In this document: positions 15,194 to 24,267 of the stretch, piece by piece
How positions within the stretch are numbered: position 1 is the stretch's first letter
Layout of the letters: the number at the start of each line of letters is the position of its first letter
Translations under genes and position numbers: made by a program
Notes under the pieces: model-generated
The model's database searches: none
What the model saw: only the letters and a program-made list of their open reading frames with translations
Told to the model about the DNA's origin: nothing
Assembly (NCBI GenBank): GCA_964471755.1
Contig: CAYYJM010000038.1
Location: 1-32,339 of the forward strand
DNA: 32,339 bases
Source: CAYYJM01 sp964471755
Lineage (GTDB): Bacteria > Planctomycetota > Planctomycetia > Gemmatales > Gemmataceae
Direction: 5' to 3'

Positions 15194-17420
15194 TCAGCCC
15201 TGGACCGGCATGCAGACCTGTTCCAGGAGCTTCTCGCACTTGTCCTGCAAGAGATCGGCCAGGTTCGGCAGCGGCTGGCCCTCCGGCAGCGCCTCCTTGA
15301 GGCAGGCGATCAGCCGGGGGAAGCCGTAGAGGACCGCGAACGAGTCGAGCGCCACCGGTTCGATCCGGGTGTGCCAGCCGCGCTTCTCAGCCTCCTGCCA
15401 GAGCGTCTTGCTCTTGCCGGTCATGGCCAGATCGTCCTCGGGCCGCAGCAGAATCAGGTGATCGACCATCGGCGGCTCGACCTCCATCGCGGCCAGCTTG
15501 GTACTCAGGTCGCGCGGCTTGGCCGGACCACGGCCCAGGAACAGACCCAGACCGACCTTCCACGGCTGTCCCGTGCCACAGACCCAGTGAGCGATCGTCA
15601 TCGTTCCGTAGGTCGGATGATCGCCGAAGGTCCACTCCGGCACGACGTGCGACAGCCGCCAGGGACCGACCTTGATGCCGTGTTCCTGGCAGATCGTCAG
15701 GAACAGACCGAGGCCGGCTTGCAATTCGCGCGTCGCACCGGTGAGCGCTCCCTCCGGTTCGAGCTTGCGGCGGGCCGTGCGCACCTCCTGATCCCAGAGA
15801 TCGCCCAGCGACGGCTTCGGCCGGGGCGTCTCGGCGACGGGAGCCGGCACAGGGGCGGGCGTCGGTGTGGGTGCCATCGTCGGCGTCGGCGTCGGCGTCA
15901 TCGGCTGCGTCGGCGTCGTCGGCGACTCGACCACGACGACCGACTTCACCGGCATCGGCAGATCCTGCAACGACTCCAGCGTCGCTTCCGCCAGCGGTTG
16001 CTCGGCGATGCGATTGACCACCGGTGCGGCGGCCGGCTTCTCCTCATGGCCGTTCTGTTCGTAGACGATCCGGTCGAACAGATGGCGGAACTGTTGCAGC
16101 ATGTCGCGCAGCGTCGGCTCGGTCTTCGCGATGCGCTCGACCTGCTCATCGGAGAACGGGAACGTGGCCGGCAGGTTCTCGAAATCGGGCAACTGTTCCA
16201 GGGCTGGCCGAAGGCGAGCCTCGACGACCCGACGGACGAGTTCCGCCGCGGGAGCCTCCAGACGCAGGGCCTGGAGCGTGCCGAACTGCGGCAGATGGAT
16301 CGGGTTGTTGAGCCGATCCTGGATGTAGCCGTCCAGCGACGGCACGAAACGGTTCCACAGGCCACGCTCGGCGAAGATCAGGAAGCTAATGCCGTCGAGG
16401 TTGTGCATGGCCTGGACGATGCCGGCGAAGAACGACTCGGCCGTGCGATGGGCGTCGTCGCTGCGCCGGGCCAGGAGCAGGTCTTCCAGCTGGTCGAAGG
16501 CGACGACGACCGGGATGCGCAGCTGATTCAGCACGCCCATCAGGGTCTTGAACAGGGCCAGAACGAGATCCTGCCGCGAGGGCCGGACGTTGAACTCCAG
16601 CTCGGCGAAGCCATACGTCAGGAAGCTGGCCAGGTCGCCCTCGTCCTCGAGGATGACGGCGCGAGCGAAGCCGCCGAGGATGGCCCGACGCATGAGGCCG
16701 GCCGTGTTGTGGGCCTCGGTCTTCTCGATGTGCCGGCAGAGCGTCTCGTAGGCCTTCTGCGGCGTGATCTGCACTTCCTTCAGACCGCGACGAATGACGC
16801 CCGGCTGGAAGGGCATCGGCAGCGGCCGATTCAGCGAATCGATGAGCCACTGCGCGCGATCGTTGGCCTGGCCGGTGCCCAGACCGAAGACGCGCGTCCA
16901 GCGAACCAGGCCCGGCGTCGGAAAGAGGTCGAGCCGCTCGTTGGCCGGCATCGCTCGCAGACAGTTGCCGAGCAGGCCGCGAATGAGCTGCTCGCCGATG
17001 TAGTCGAACGGTCGGGTGTTCTTCTGCTTGCCACCACCCAGGAGCGTGTCGATCACCTGGAAGAGCAGATACTCCAGGAAATCAACGTCACGCTGGTAGG
17101 TGCCGGGAGTGACAAGGAGTTGCCACTCGCCGTCGGGGCCGTGCTTGATCGAGTGCAGCAGGTGCGTCTTGCCGGAGCCCTTGTTGCCGAGGACGGGCAC
17201 GACCTCGGAGTGCATGTTCGGGCTGTAGCGGTAGAGATCGACGACGCCGAGCAGCNNNNNNNNNNTCGCGTTCCCGGGCGAAGAGTTCCGGGACGTGGTA
17301 ACGGGCGCAGACCTCGTCATCGGGGTTGCGCGCGAAGTAGTTACGGAAGGGATTGCCGACGCGGCGGAGCGTCTCCAGGGCGCGTTCCGGCAAGGTCCGA
17401 GTGGCGGTGGTGGTGGTCAT
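15194..17420 (-). CDS. Large AAA/ORC-like P-loop ATPase with novel C-terminal domain (interrupted by an N-run)
   Basis: Deleting the ten Ns at 17256-17265 joins ELFARE-RELLGVVDLY, restoring the F-x-x-RE-x-EL box seen at the start of ORC/STAND-type ATPases and giving 738 residues. Visible parts are the Walker A loop GNKGSGKT (75-82), a Walker B strand VVVAFDQLEDLL (301-312), a sensor-like strand ISFLIFAERGLW (341-352), and a Pro/Thr linker of about 35 residues (498-532). A C-terminal domain of about 200 residues follows, with a Rossmann-like strand pattern (HLILLRPEDD, 651-660). I do not recognise that domain. No signal or membrane segment is present, so it is cytoplasmic. It starts 19 bases after the winged-helix gene and is surely co-transcribed with it. 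Members of this ATPase class remodel DNA or protein complexes, sometimes in defence; no partner nuclease or methylase is nearby, so its function is unassigned. Confidence 0.88.
17256..17265. other. Assembly gap placeholder (10 N) in the ATPase gene
   Basis: Ten Ns. Direct joining on the minus strand reads GAA-CGC-GAG-CTG-CTC (E-R-E-L-L), in frame on both sides and completing a recognisable ATPase box. The true gap is probably zero bases. Confidence 0.95.
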
Positions 17421-17439
17421 CGCGGCTCCTGGTCTGGAT

Positions 17440-18192
17440 TCAAGCCGGCCGGCGCTGGCTGGCGTAGTAGGCGATCTGATGGCCATCGAGCAACGCGATC
17501 GACGGCTCGGGAAGGAGGGGCAGTGGGCCGGTCCACGGCTGCAACAGCAGACGATCCTGGCGAGCCAGGTCACGCAGCGCGTCGTGAAAGGTGCCGATGG
17601 TCGTACCGGGCAGACGGGCGATGACCTGCTGATAGAGCGTCGTCAGCGGGCAGTCCTCGCTCGCTCCGGCCGGCCAGGCGGCGAGCGCTTCGAGGATGAT
17701 CGGCTGAACCGCCGGGGTCGGCATGGTCGCCGGGCCAACCGGGGCCTGATCGTGGTGGCGGAATTGCTGGAAGAGTCGATTCAGGTGGGCGGGGATCGGC
17801 GTCTCGGTTTCGGGCGGACTGTCGAGATGAGACAGAACGCGCTCGGCGTTCGCGCGCAGACCTTCCAGACTGGCCTGCATGCGCTGGGCCGTCGCCACGA
17901 GGCGATCGACCTCCTCATGACGGGCCTCCAGGGCGCGGACAAGGTCCTCCAGAACCTGGCGAGGGCTGACCTGGCTGAGGAGGTAGCGCATGCCCTTCTC
18001 GGTGATGCAGCAACCGTCGTCGCCGTCGGCGATCCAGCCTTCTTGATGGCACTTGACGGCGGCCTGCTTGCCGGCCGAGGTGCTGGGAAACAGACCGGGC
18101 CGGGAGCGCGAACCATGCAGGGGGAGGGCTTCACCCTGCCCGAGCGACTGGCTCAGAGCGGTAAGGATGAGCTGTTGCGAGCGATCGGCCAC
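17440..18192 (-). CDS. Winged-helix/coiled-coil/winged-helix protein, partner of the ATPase
   Basis: I chose the GTG at 18192 because GGAGGGGG lies about 3-10 bases upstream; the longer frame to 18258 has no ribosome site. The 250 residues show three parts. The N-terminal winged-helix-like domain (about 1-72) includes SAGKQAAVKCHQEGWI and CCITEKGMRYLL. A coiled coil follows (about 78-122: VLEDLVRALEARHEEVDRLV). After a linker, a second winged-helix-like domain (about 170-250) has LTTLYQQVIARLPGTTIGTF, HDALRDLARQDRLLLQPWTG and a distinctive tail (LLDGHQIAYYASQ). The domains suggest DNA or protein binding with dimerisation. It is first in a two-gene operon with the ATPase and is probably its adaptor or regulator. 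No named family is recognised. Confidence 0.85.
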   Translation of the reverse strand: MADRSQQLILTALSQSLGQGEALPLHGSRSRPGLFPSTSAGKQAAVKCHQEGWIADGDDGCCITEKGMRYLLSQVSPRQVLEDLVRALEARHEEVDRLVATAQRMQASLEGLRANAERVLSHLDSPPETETPIPAHLNRLFQQFRHHDQAPVGPATMPTPAVQPIILEALAAWPAGASEDCPLTTLYQQVIARLPGTTIGTFHDALRDLARQDRLLLQPWTGPLPLLPEPSIALLDGHQIAYYASQRRPA

Positions 18193-18357
18193 GGTCCCCC
18201 TCCTTGGGTCGGTGATGAATCCTGAGAAGGCGGATCGTAACACTTTCGCGACCCGCAATGCAAGCTCTTCAGGACTCCGCTGACAGGGAGCCCGCCGTGT
18301 GGTATGAATAGGCGCGAATGCCCGGACTCGAGTCGGCCGAAAACGGGAGGTGCGCCG

Positions 18358-19383
18358 ATGCGCTGGCGAACTGGACTGCTGCTACCCCTGCTGATGATCT
18401 TGCTCGTATCCGCCCTGCCGGATCAGCTCGCCGGACAGGAGCCCGCCCAGCCACGTGAGCCAGTACGGCTCGACGCGAAGACCATCGATCAGATGGTGGC
18501 GACCACCCTCCGGGAAGTGCTGCTGCGCGGCGTGCCCCTGTACAACAGCGGCGACTTCGAGGGGAGCCATCGCCTCTACGAGGGTGCGTTGATGGCCCTG
18601 AAACCGCTGCTGCTCCATCGGCCGACGTTGCAGAAGGAGATCGACGGCGCTCTGATCGAGGCCGAGCGCACCGAGGACGTGGACAAACGCGCCTGGGTCC
18701 TGCGCGAGGCAATGGATCGGATTCGCACAGCGGTGAAGGAGAAGGCCGTCGCCGCCCCCGCGAAGTTCGGCAGCGTCAGCGGCCTGGTCTCGGTCGATCG
18801 CGACTTGCTGCCAGCCGGCAAGATCAACCTGTTCGGCCCGGACGAGAAGACCTACTTCGCGCCGGTCAAACTGGGCAAGTACCACCTCGACAAGGTCGCC
18901 CCGGGCGAGTATCGGGTCGTCCTTGCGGAGGACCCGAAGTCCACGCTGAAGATCGAGCCGAAGTACCTCGACGTGCGAACGACGCCGCTACTGGTCAAGG
19001 TGACCGACGAGTCTCCCGTGATCTACAACTTCGGCGTCAAGGGCGTGGTGGCGAAGGCGCTCGGCGTGGTCCGTGGCAAGGTGACGCTGGACGGCAAACC
19101 GCTGGCCGGGAGCAAGATCGTCGTCGTCGGCGCGGGCCTGGGCACGGGCATCGCCCAGGCCGACAAGACCGGTGCGTTCACGATCAAGGACCTCAAACCG
19201 GGAACGTACAAGGTGTTCATTCCGGAAGAACCGGGCGGGCCGAAGGTCGATCCAAAGTACCAGGCCGTGGACACGACTCCGCTTCGGGTCGTGGTGCCGG
19301 CTGACAAGCCGGCGACACTCGACCTCAAACTCGAATCGAAGCCGGAGAAGAAGATGCCCGACCCGGACAGGATCGAGAAGTGA
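18358..19383 (+). CDS. Exported carboxypeptidase-regulatory-like (transthyretin-fold) protein
   Basis: The 341-residue protein starts at the ATG at 18358, with GGGAGG 8 bases upstream. Its signal peptide is MRWRTGLLLPLLMILLVSAL. A helical domain (about 38-132) precedes two tandem homologous beta-rich domains at about 138-227 and 236-327. Both share the pattern G-x-V, then x-LPAG/KPLAG, LxPGxYxVxx, and PKYxxVxTTPLxV (PKYLDVRTTPLLVKV and PKYQAVDTTPLRVVV). This is the carboxypeptidase-regulatory/transthyretin-like fold, common in planctomycete secreted proteins, where it is thought to mediate adhesion or binding; no enzyme domain is attached. The tail is Lys/Glu-rich. It converges on the sensor kinase with 27 bases between stops. 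The function is unknown. Confidence 0.85.
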   Translation: MRWRTGLLLPLLMILLVSALPDQLAGQEPAQPREPVRLDAKTIDQMVATTLREVLLRGVPLYNSGDFEGSHRLYEGALMALKPLLLHRPTLQKEIDGALIEAERTEDVDKRAWVLREAMDRIRTAVKEKAVAAPAKFGSVSGLVSVDRDLLPAGKINLFGPDEKTYFAPVKLGKYHLDKVAPGEYRVVLAEDPKSTLKIEPKYLDVRTTPLLVKVTDESPVIYNFGVKGVVAKALGVVRGKVTLDGKPLAGSKIVVVGAGLGTGIAQADKTGAFTIKDLKPGTYKVFIPEEPGGPKVDPKYQAVDTTPLRVVVPADKPATLDLKLESKPEKKMPDPDRIEK

Positions 19384-19410
19384 GAGGACGGCCGAGCGCC
19401 CCGCAGTCTC

Positions 19411-21041
19411 CTATCCCGGCGGAAAGACCGCCCGAACGATCGCGCCGTGCAGCGGCTCCGAATCGATCTCCAGGTGCGCCTGGTGCTGCTCGAGGATGGT
19501 CGTCACGAAGGACAGCCCCAGGCCCATGCCCGTGCTGTTGCCGGCGTGGATGGCCGAGTCACGCTTCGTGCTGAAGTGCGGCTCGCGACAGCGCCGACGC
19601 ACCTCGTCGGTCATGCCCAGGCCGTTGTCCTGCACCTCCAGAAGGACGTGATCGGTCAGACGTCGGGTCCGTAGGACGACCCGGCCTCGCCAGCTGGCCG
19701 CCGCCAGCAGGGCCTGCTTCCGGGAGTCGTTCGCCGCAGCCTCGCCAGCCCGTTGATGGGCCTCGTCACGCAGTCGGCCACGCATCTCGTAGGTCGCGTC
19801 ACGGGCATTGAACAGCAGATTCTCGACGGCCTGCATCAGGTGCGACGGATCGCCCTCGATCCAGAGCGGTTCCGGTGCCAGGTCCAGGACGATCTCCATC
19901 TTCCAGCGATCATGAGCCAGGTCACGCCAGGTACGCTCCAGATCGCGGGCCAGCTGGTTCAGGTCGATCCGCGTCGCCTGCATCTGGCCGGGGTTCCGCC
20001 GCACCGTGGTCAGGATCTGTTCGAGCCGTTCGGTCACCGTGCCGAGGGTCTGGCGAACCTCCTGCAACATGGTGGCCTGCTCCGGTGCGAGTGCGCCGTG
20101 TTCCAGGCAGCGATTGAGCAGATCATTGGGCCGGACGAGCAGGTTCTTGATGTTGTGAGCGTACGAGCCGGCCATGATGCCGATGCTGGCGTAGAGCTGC
20201 GATCGAAGCTCCAGGGTCTTCTGCTCGGCGGCCTGAGTGGCGAGACGCTGTTCGAGCAGCAGGCGTTCCGTCTCGCGCGCCTGCTCCTCGGCCTGACGCT
20301 GATCGGCGTCCCGGCGCACGTCACGGCGATGCTGGAAGAACGCCCAGCCACCACCGAGACCGGTCGCCGCCAGGGTCAGCAGCGCGAGCCACCAGAGCCG
20401 CTGACGGTGCTGCTGCTCCTGAGCCTGACGCTTGTTGTAAGCGTGCAGCTGATAATGGACGACGACCCGCGCTTCGGGATGCAGCGCAAGCGTCAGCACC
20501 TGATACTGGCTCGGATGCGTCGGCAGGCCGGAATCCCAGGCGATGGAGTCGTCGCCGTCCGGAAGCGGCCCGGCCGTGGCCGGTCGATGGAACTGGACCT
20601 CCAGGCGGTAGAACGTCGGAAACAGCGGCAACTGGCCGGTGTACATCCGGGTGGCGGGCAGGCCGAGGACGCGCAGGTACTCGGCGATCTCCTCCCGCTT
20701 GACGGCCAGGGCCAGGCGAGCATTGAAGCGGGCGATCTGATTCTCCTCCGTGTCGGCCAACTGCTCCAGGGCGTCGAGTCGATGGAGGTAGACGCGGACC
20801 ATCTCGGGCAGCGATTCGCCCGAGCCGCGAGCCTCTTCCAGCCACTCCTTGAGGGCCGCCTGGTCGTAATCCTCCTGGCCATAGAGCCAGAGCCGCAGCG
20901 GATCAGGGCCAGGGCCAGCAGACCCCAGAGAACGAGCGGAATGGCGAGCAGACCGAGCGTCCGTGCGCCGCGTTGCAGTACCGGCAACTCGCCGGACCGG
21001 GAGCGAGGTCGGCTCGATCGGCTCGGGTCGGCGGGGGTCAT
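19411..21041 (-). CDS. Two-membrane-helix sensor histidine kinase, broken by a one-base frameshift
   Basis: The N-terminus is in the frame of the ATG at 21041, with a membrane helix (TLGLLAIPLVLWGLLALAL). The rest is in another frame starting DPLRLWLYGQEDYDQ. Restoring one base near 20904 fuses them into 543 residues: TM1, a sensor region of about 165 residues, TM2 (about 217-236), coiled coil, H-box GSYAHNIKNLL (His296), N-box ENLLFNARDAT (Asn412), G1 QDNGLGM, and G2 TGMGLGLSF. It should sense a signal outside the membrane and phosphorylate a response regulator, but none is adjacent. Its ATG overlaps the upstream stop (ATGA, 21038-21041), so it is translationally coupled to the binding protein. 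The lesion is either a sequencing error or recent inactivation. Confidence 0.88.
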
Positions 21042-22684
21042 CGGCTGCCTCCAGCCAGTGGTTCCGGTTGATCGTAGACGACCTCCAGCGGCGGCCCGAC
21101 CGGCTGCCAGGAGGCCGGCCCTTTCCAGTGATAGACCCGCAGGGTCGCCTCCGGCAGGACACGCTCGCCCTGGAAGTGCGGCTGAAGGTAGAGCAGGTGT
21201 TCGCCGGTGCCGCTGGTTCGTCCACCACGCGCATCGAAGAAAGGCAGCCCCGCCGGTCCCTCGACGATGCCGCCGTCTCGGTAACGCAGACCGTGCAGCC
21301 GGGCCGCGAGGGTTTCCGGGATAAGTTCTCCAGGCCGATCACGGAAGGCCAGGCCAAGAGCGAGGATGACGTCCTTCATCAGGAGCAGGTCATCGGTGCC
21401 GGTCGTTTCCGTGGGCGAAGCGGTCCCGTCGATCGGAAAGCCGGCGTTCCGGTCGATCGGGTTCTGATGCGCGAACGCGACCAGCGCGAAGGGCAGATCC
21501 TGGATCGGCCAGTGCGTCCGGCGATCACGGTAGAGCGTCGTGAAGGTGACGGCATCGCCCGTGGTGACAACGAGCCGTCGTCCACGAGCCGGATCGGAGC
21601 GGACGATCTCTCGCAGGAATCGCCGACAGGATTGCAGCTGCCCGGTGACGGCGAGCAGGGGCCGACGCTGATGCGGATGGGCGGTCAGGTCCAGCAGCAG
21701 ATACCGGCTCACCTCGACCTCGAAACGGTTGGCCAGGGTGAAGGTCCCGACGCTGGAGTCGATGAGTTGCCGCGAATGCGGCACGGCGAGGCGAAAGTTG
21801 CTCCCCTGGCTGCCCATGCGATGCAGCGGCAGCACGCCGCCCGGAAAGGGGCCAGGTCCACCGGCCAGGGCGCAACCCAGGGCCCAGGTCTGATCCTCCA
21901 GCGTGGCCCGGATGGCGATGTTCTGCAAGGCTCCGAGATAGCCCTCGACCAGGTCGCGCGAGTAGGCGTCGTCGAGCCAGTGGATCAGGTAGGCCGGATC
22001 GCTGTCGGGCCGTAGATCGGGCTGCGACCAGATGAAATCGCAGGTCGCCCGGGCCATCTGGGCGTTGGAGAAACAGAAGCGAAAGGTCCGCTCCGGGTAG
22101 AGATCCAGCAGATCGACGGCGGTCGCCGGTCGGTCGTTGGGACTGGGCGTCCAGCGATCGGCGGTGCCGCTCGTCAGGAGCATGAGCGGCCAGCGCTCGG
22201 GCGGGAGCGTGGACATCTGGTCCCGCAGCGTGTTCAGGACCCGATAGGCGGCATCGCTGGTCGAGCCGCCGAGCAGGGCGATGGGTGGCGGATCGCGGCG
22301 CAGCAGGGCGTCGAGCCAGTGGGCGACGTTCTGCTCGCTGGTGATCTTGTACCAGCGCAGGATGAGGCGTCGGCCATCGGGCCATTCCAGGGCGGCCTCG
22401 GGGATGGCGGCCGACTCCTCCGGGAAGGTCCGGCCATCGATGCGCACGCGCAGGCCCGGCACGATGACGGCAAGTTCCTTCTCGGCACGGGCCAGGGCCA
22501 TGATGAAGCGGTTCCAGCTGGCCGGCGGCGTGGCCGGGTAGAGCCAGGCGATCTCCTGTTCGCCCGCCCCGACAGCGACCGGCCGGAGCAGCGCATGGCC
22601 GGGATAGAGGAGGAATCCGGTCGCCGTGACGAGCAGACCAACCGCGACGAGCCCCAGCAGCCAGACCGGCGGCAGACGGTTCAT
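21038..22684 (-). CDS. Periplasmic-binding-protein-like, membrane-anchored sensor partner
   Basis: The protein has 548 residues from the ATG at 22684; the longer frame to 23080 lies opposite zwf and is spurious. The N-terminus (PVWLLGLVAVGLLVTATGFLL) is an uncleaved anchor or signal. The body has the alternating strand/helix pattern of type-1 periplasmic binding proteins: EIAWLYPATPPASWNRFIMAL (21 residues, first lobe), PPPIALLGGSTSDAAYRVL, WPLMLLTSGTADRW, TFRFCFSNAQMARATCDFIW, and YLIHWLDDAYSRDLVEGY. These resemble Leu/Ile/Val- or TorT-like ligand-binding proteins. Because it overlaps the histidine kinase by ATGA, it probably provides ligand recognition for that kinase rather than serving a transporter; no permease or ATPase genes are nearby. 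The ligand is unknown. The region upstream is divergent to zwf (81 bases). Confidence 0.75.
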   Translation of the reverse strand: MNRLPPVWLLGLVAVGLLVTATGFLLYPGHALLRPVAVGAGEQEIAWLYPATPPASWNRFIMALARAEKELAVIVPGLRVRIDGRTFPEESAAIPEAALEWPDGRRLILRWYKITSEQNVAHWLDALLRRDPPPIALLGGSTSDAAYRVLNTLRDQMSTLPPERWPLMLLTSGTADRWTPSPNDRPATAVDLLDLYPERTFRFCFSNAQMARATCDFIWSQPDLRPDSDPAYLIHWLDDAYSRDLVEGYLGALQNIAIRATLEDQTWALGCALAGGPGPFPGGVLPLHRMGSQGSNFRLAVPHSRQLIDSSVGTFTLANRFEVEVSRYLLLDLTAHPHQRRPLLAVTGQLQSCRRFLREIVRSDPARGRRLVVTTGDAVTFTTLYRDRRTHWPIQDLPFALVAFAHQNPIDRNAGFPIDGTASPTETTGTDDLLLMKDVILALGLAFRDRPGELIPETLAARLHGLRYRDGGIVEGPAGLPFFDARGGRTSGTGEHLLYLQPHFQGERVLPEATLRVYHWKGPASWQPVGPPLEVVYDQPEPLAGGSR

Positions 22685-22765
22685 GGGGTGGCCCCCGGAA
22701 GGCCGGGACCATATAGTGGTGGTGCCGGTTCCCATCGCCGACACCCCGGAGGCAAGACGCATTCC

Positions 22766-24232
22766 ATGAGCAACGCTCCCTTGACGATCGTGATCTGCGG
22801 TGCCTCGGGCGACCTGACCTCCCGCAAACTGATCCCGTGCCTGTTCCAGCTCGCCCGCAAGAATCGGCTGCCCCCCGAGGCCCGGATCATCGGCCTGGCC
22901 CGCTCGCCGCTCAGTGACGACGCCTTCCGCGATCGTCTCGTCGAGGGAGCCCGGCACTACGCCAACCACCGCTGGAACGCCGACGAGTGGGCCGCCTTCG
23001 CTCAGCGCATCCACTATATACCGGGCGATGCCAGCAAGGCCGAGGGCCTGGCCGGCCTGCAAGCCTGGCTGGCCGAACATGAGCGAGACGCACCGGCCCG
23101 TCGTCTATTCTATCTGTCGCTGGCCCCGCAGCTCTATCCCGAGGTGTCACGGCAACTCGCCGGCCTGATCCAGCGGCGCGGTTCGCCCACCGGCGGCTGG
23201 GATCGTCTGGTCATCGAAAAACCCTTCGGCCACGACCTGGCCAGCGCCCGTGAACTGAACCAGATCCTGCGCCAGAACTACCGCGAGGATCAGCTTTTCC
23301 GCATCGATCACTACCTCGGCAAGGAGACGGTTCAGAACGTCCTGGTCTTCCGGTTCGCCAACACGCTCTTCGAGCCGTTGTGGAACCACAACTTCATCGA
23401 ACACGTGCAGATCACGGTGGGCGAGACGGTTCCGGTCGGCGATCGCGGTGACTACTACGACAAATCGGGCGTCCTGCGCGACATGTTCCAGAATCACCTT
23501 CTGCAACTGCTGACGTTCGTGACGATGGAGTCTTGCGCGAAGTTCGCCGCCGAGCCACTGCGGAACGAGAAGCTCAAGGTCCTGGAGGCGGTGCCGATCC
23601 TGACACCGGAGCAGGCCCGCCAGGCGATGGTTCTGGGTCAGTACGACGGCTACCTCAACGAGAAGGGCGTCGCCCCGGATTCGCGAACGCCGACGTATGC
23701 CGCGATCGAGCTGCGAATCGAGAACTGGCGCTGGCGCGGCGTGCCGTTCTACCTCCGCTCGGGCAAGGCGCTGGACCGGCGTCTGAGCGAGATCACGATT
23801 CAGTTCCACTGTCCGCCGCACCTGATGTTCTCGCTCCCGACCAACAGCGTACTCCAGTGCAACCGCCTGTCGCTGACGATCCAGCCGGACGAGGCGATCT
23901 ACCTCAACTTCCAGGCCAAGGTGCCGGACAAGGATCGGACGGAGCTTCAGCCGGTGAACATGCAGTTCCACTACCAGTCGGCGTTCGGCCCGGACGCCGT
24001 TCCGGAGGCGTATGAGCGTCTGCTGCACGACGCGATCACCGGCGATGCGTCGCTGTTCATGCGTTCCGATGAGATTGAACGAGCGTGGGAGATCCTCGAC
24101 CCGTTCCTGAAAGCGGCCGAGCAGAGTGATGGTCCCCGCCCCTTCGGCTACGAGGTGGGTTCGTGCGGTCCGCGCGAGGCGGACGCCCTGCCGGGCCGCT
24201 CGGGCCGCGGCTGGTTGACCCTGTGCAAGTAG
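22766..24232 (+). CDS. zwf: Glucose-6-phosphate 1-dehydrogenase
   Basis: This enzyme oxidises glucose-6-phosphate to 6-phosphogluconolactone with NADP+, the first step of the oxidative pentose phosphate pathway, in the cytoplasm. The 488 residues have the dinucleotide-binding motif GASGDLTSRKL (12-22), EKPFG (151-155), and the active-site signature RIDHYLGKE (179-187) with His182 and Lys186. The C-terminal domain has the conserved RSGKAL. The length fits the family. GGAGG lies 13 bases upstream of the ATG, a little far; a longer frame to 22319 lies opposite the binding-protein gene and is a shadow. The GH16 gene follows by 35 bases and could be co-transcribed. No gnd or pgl is adjacent. Confidence 0.96.
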   Translation: MSNAPLTIVICGASGDLTSRKLIPCLFQLARKNRLPPEARIIGLARSPLSDDAFRDRLVEGARHYANHRWNADEWAAFAQRIHYIPGDASKAEGLAGLQAWLAEHERDAPARRLFYLSLAPQLYPEVSRQLAGLIQRRGSPTGGWDRLVIEKPFGHDLASARELNQILRQNYREDQLFRIDHYLGKETVQNVLVFRFANTLFEPLWNHNFIEHVQITVGETVPVGDRGDYYDKSGVLRDMFQNHLLQLLTFVTMESCAKFAAEPLRNEKLKVLEAVPILTPEQARQAMVLGQYDGYLNEKGVAPDSRTPTYAAIELRIENWRWRGVPFYLRSGKALDRRLSEITIQFHCPPHLMFSLPTNSVLQCNRLSLTIQPDEAIYLNFQAKVPDKDRTELQPVNMQFHYQSAFGPDAVPEAYERLLHDAITGDASLFMRSDEIERAWEILDPFLKAAEQSDGPRPFGYEVGSCGPREADALPGRSGRGWLTLCK

Positions 24233-24267
24233 AGCGCTGCTCGCCGGACCATTCGAGAGGGATGGAC

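Noticed and set aside
15846..15915. Tandem GGCGTC-like repeats
   Set aside because: They simply encode the Pro/Thr linker of the ATPase on the opposite strand and need no separate explanation as a microsatellite or CRISPR.
15035..17467. Long plus-strand open frame (about 810 codons)
   Set aside because: It lies exactly opposite the ATPase gene, is low-complexity with runs of Arg/Asp/Leu/Gln, and has no motif. It is a GC-driven shadow of the minus-strand gene.
15194..18192. Part of a BREX or DISARM defence locus
   Set aside because: Apart from the ATPase no methylase, phosphatase, helicase or nuclease of those systems is in the window; folC and an exported protein flank the pair. Defence is left only as a possibility.
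21357..23080. Upstream extensions of the kinase and binding-protein frames
   Set aside because: Both run into neighbouring genes in the wrong frame; the extra residues have no homology-like pattern, and good starts exist at 21041 and 22684.
24163..24267. Longer start of the GH16 protein overlapping zwf
   Set aside because: The extension has no ribosome site and would bury the signal peptide; GAGAGG fits the ATG at 24268.
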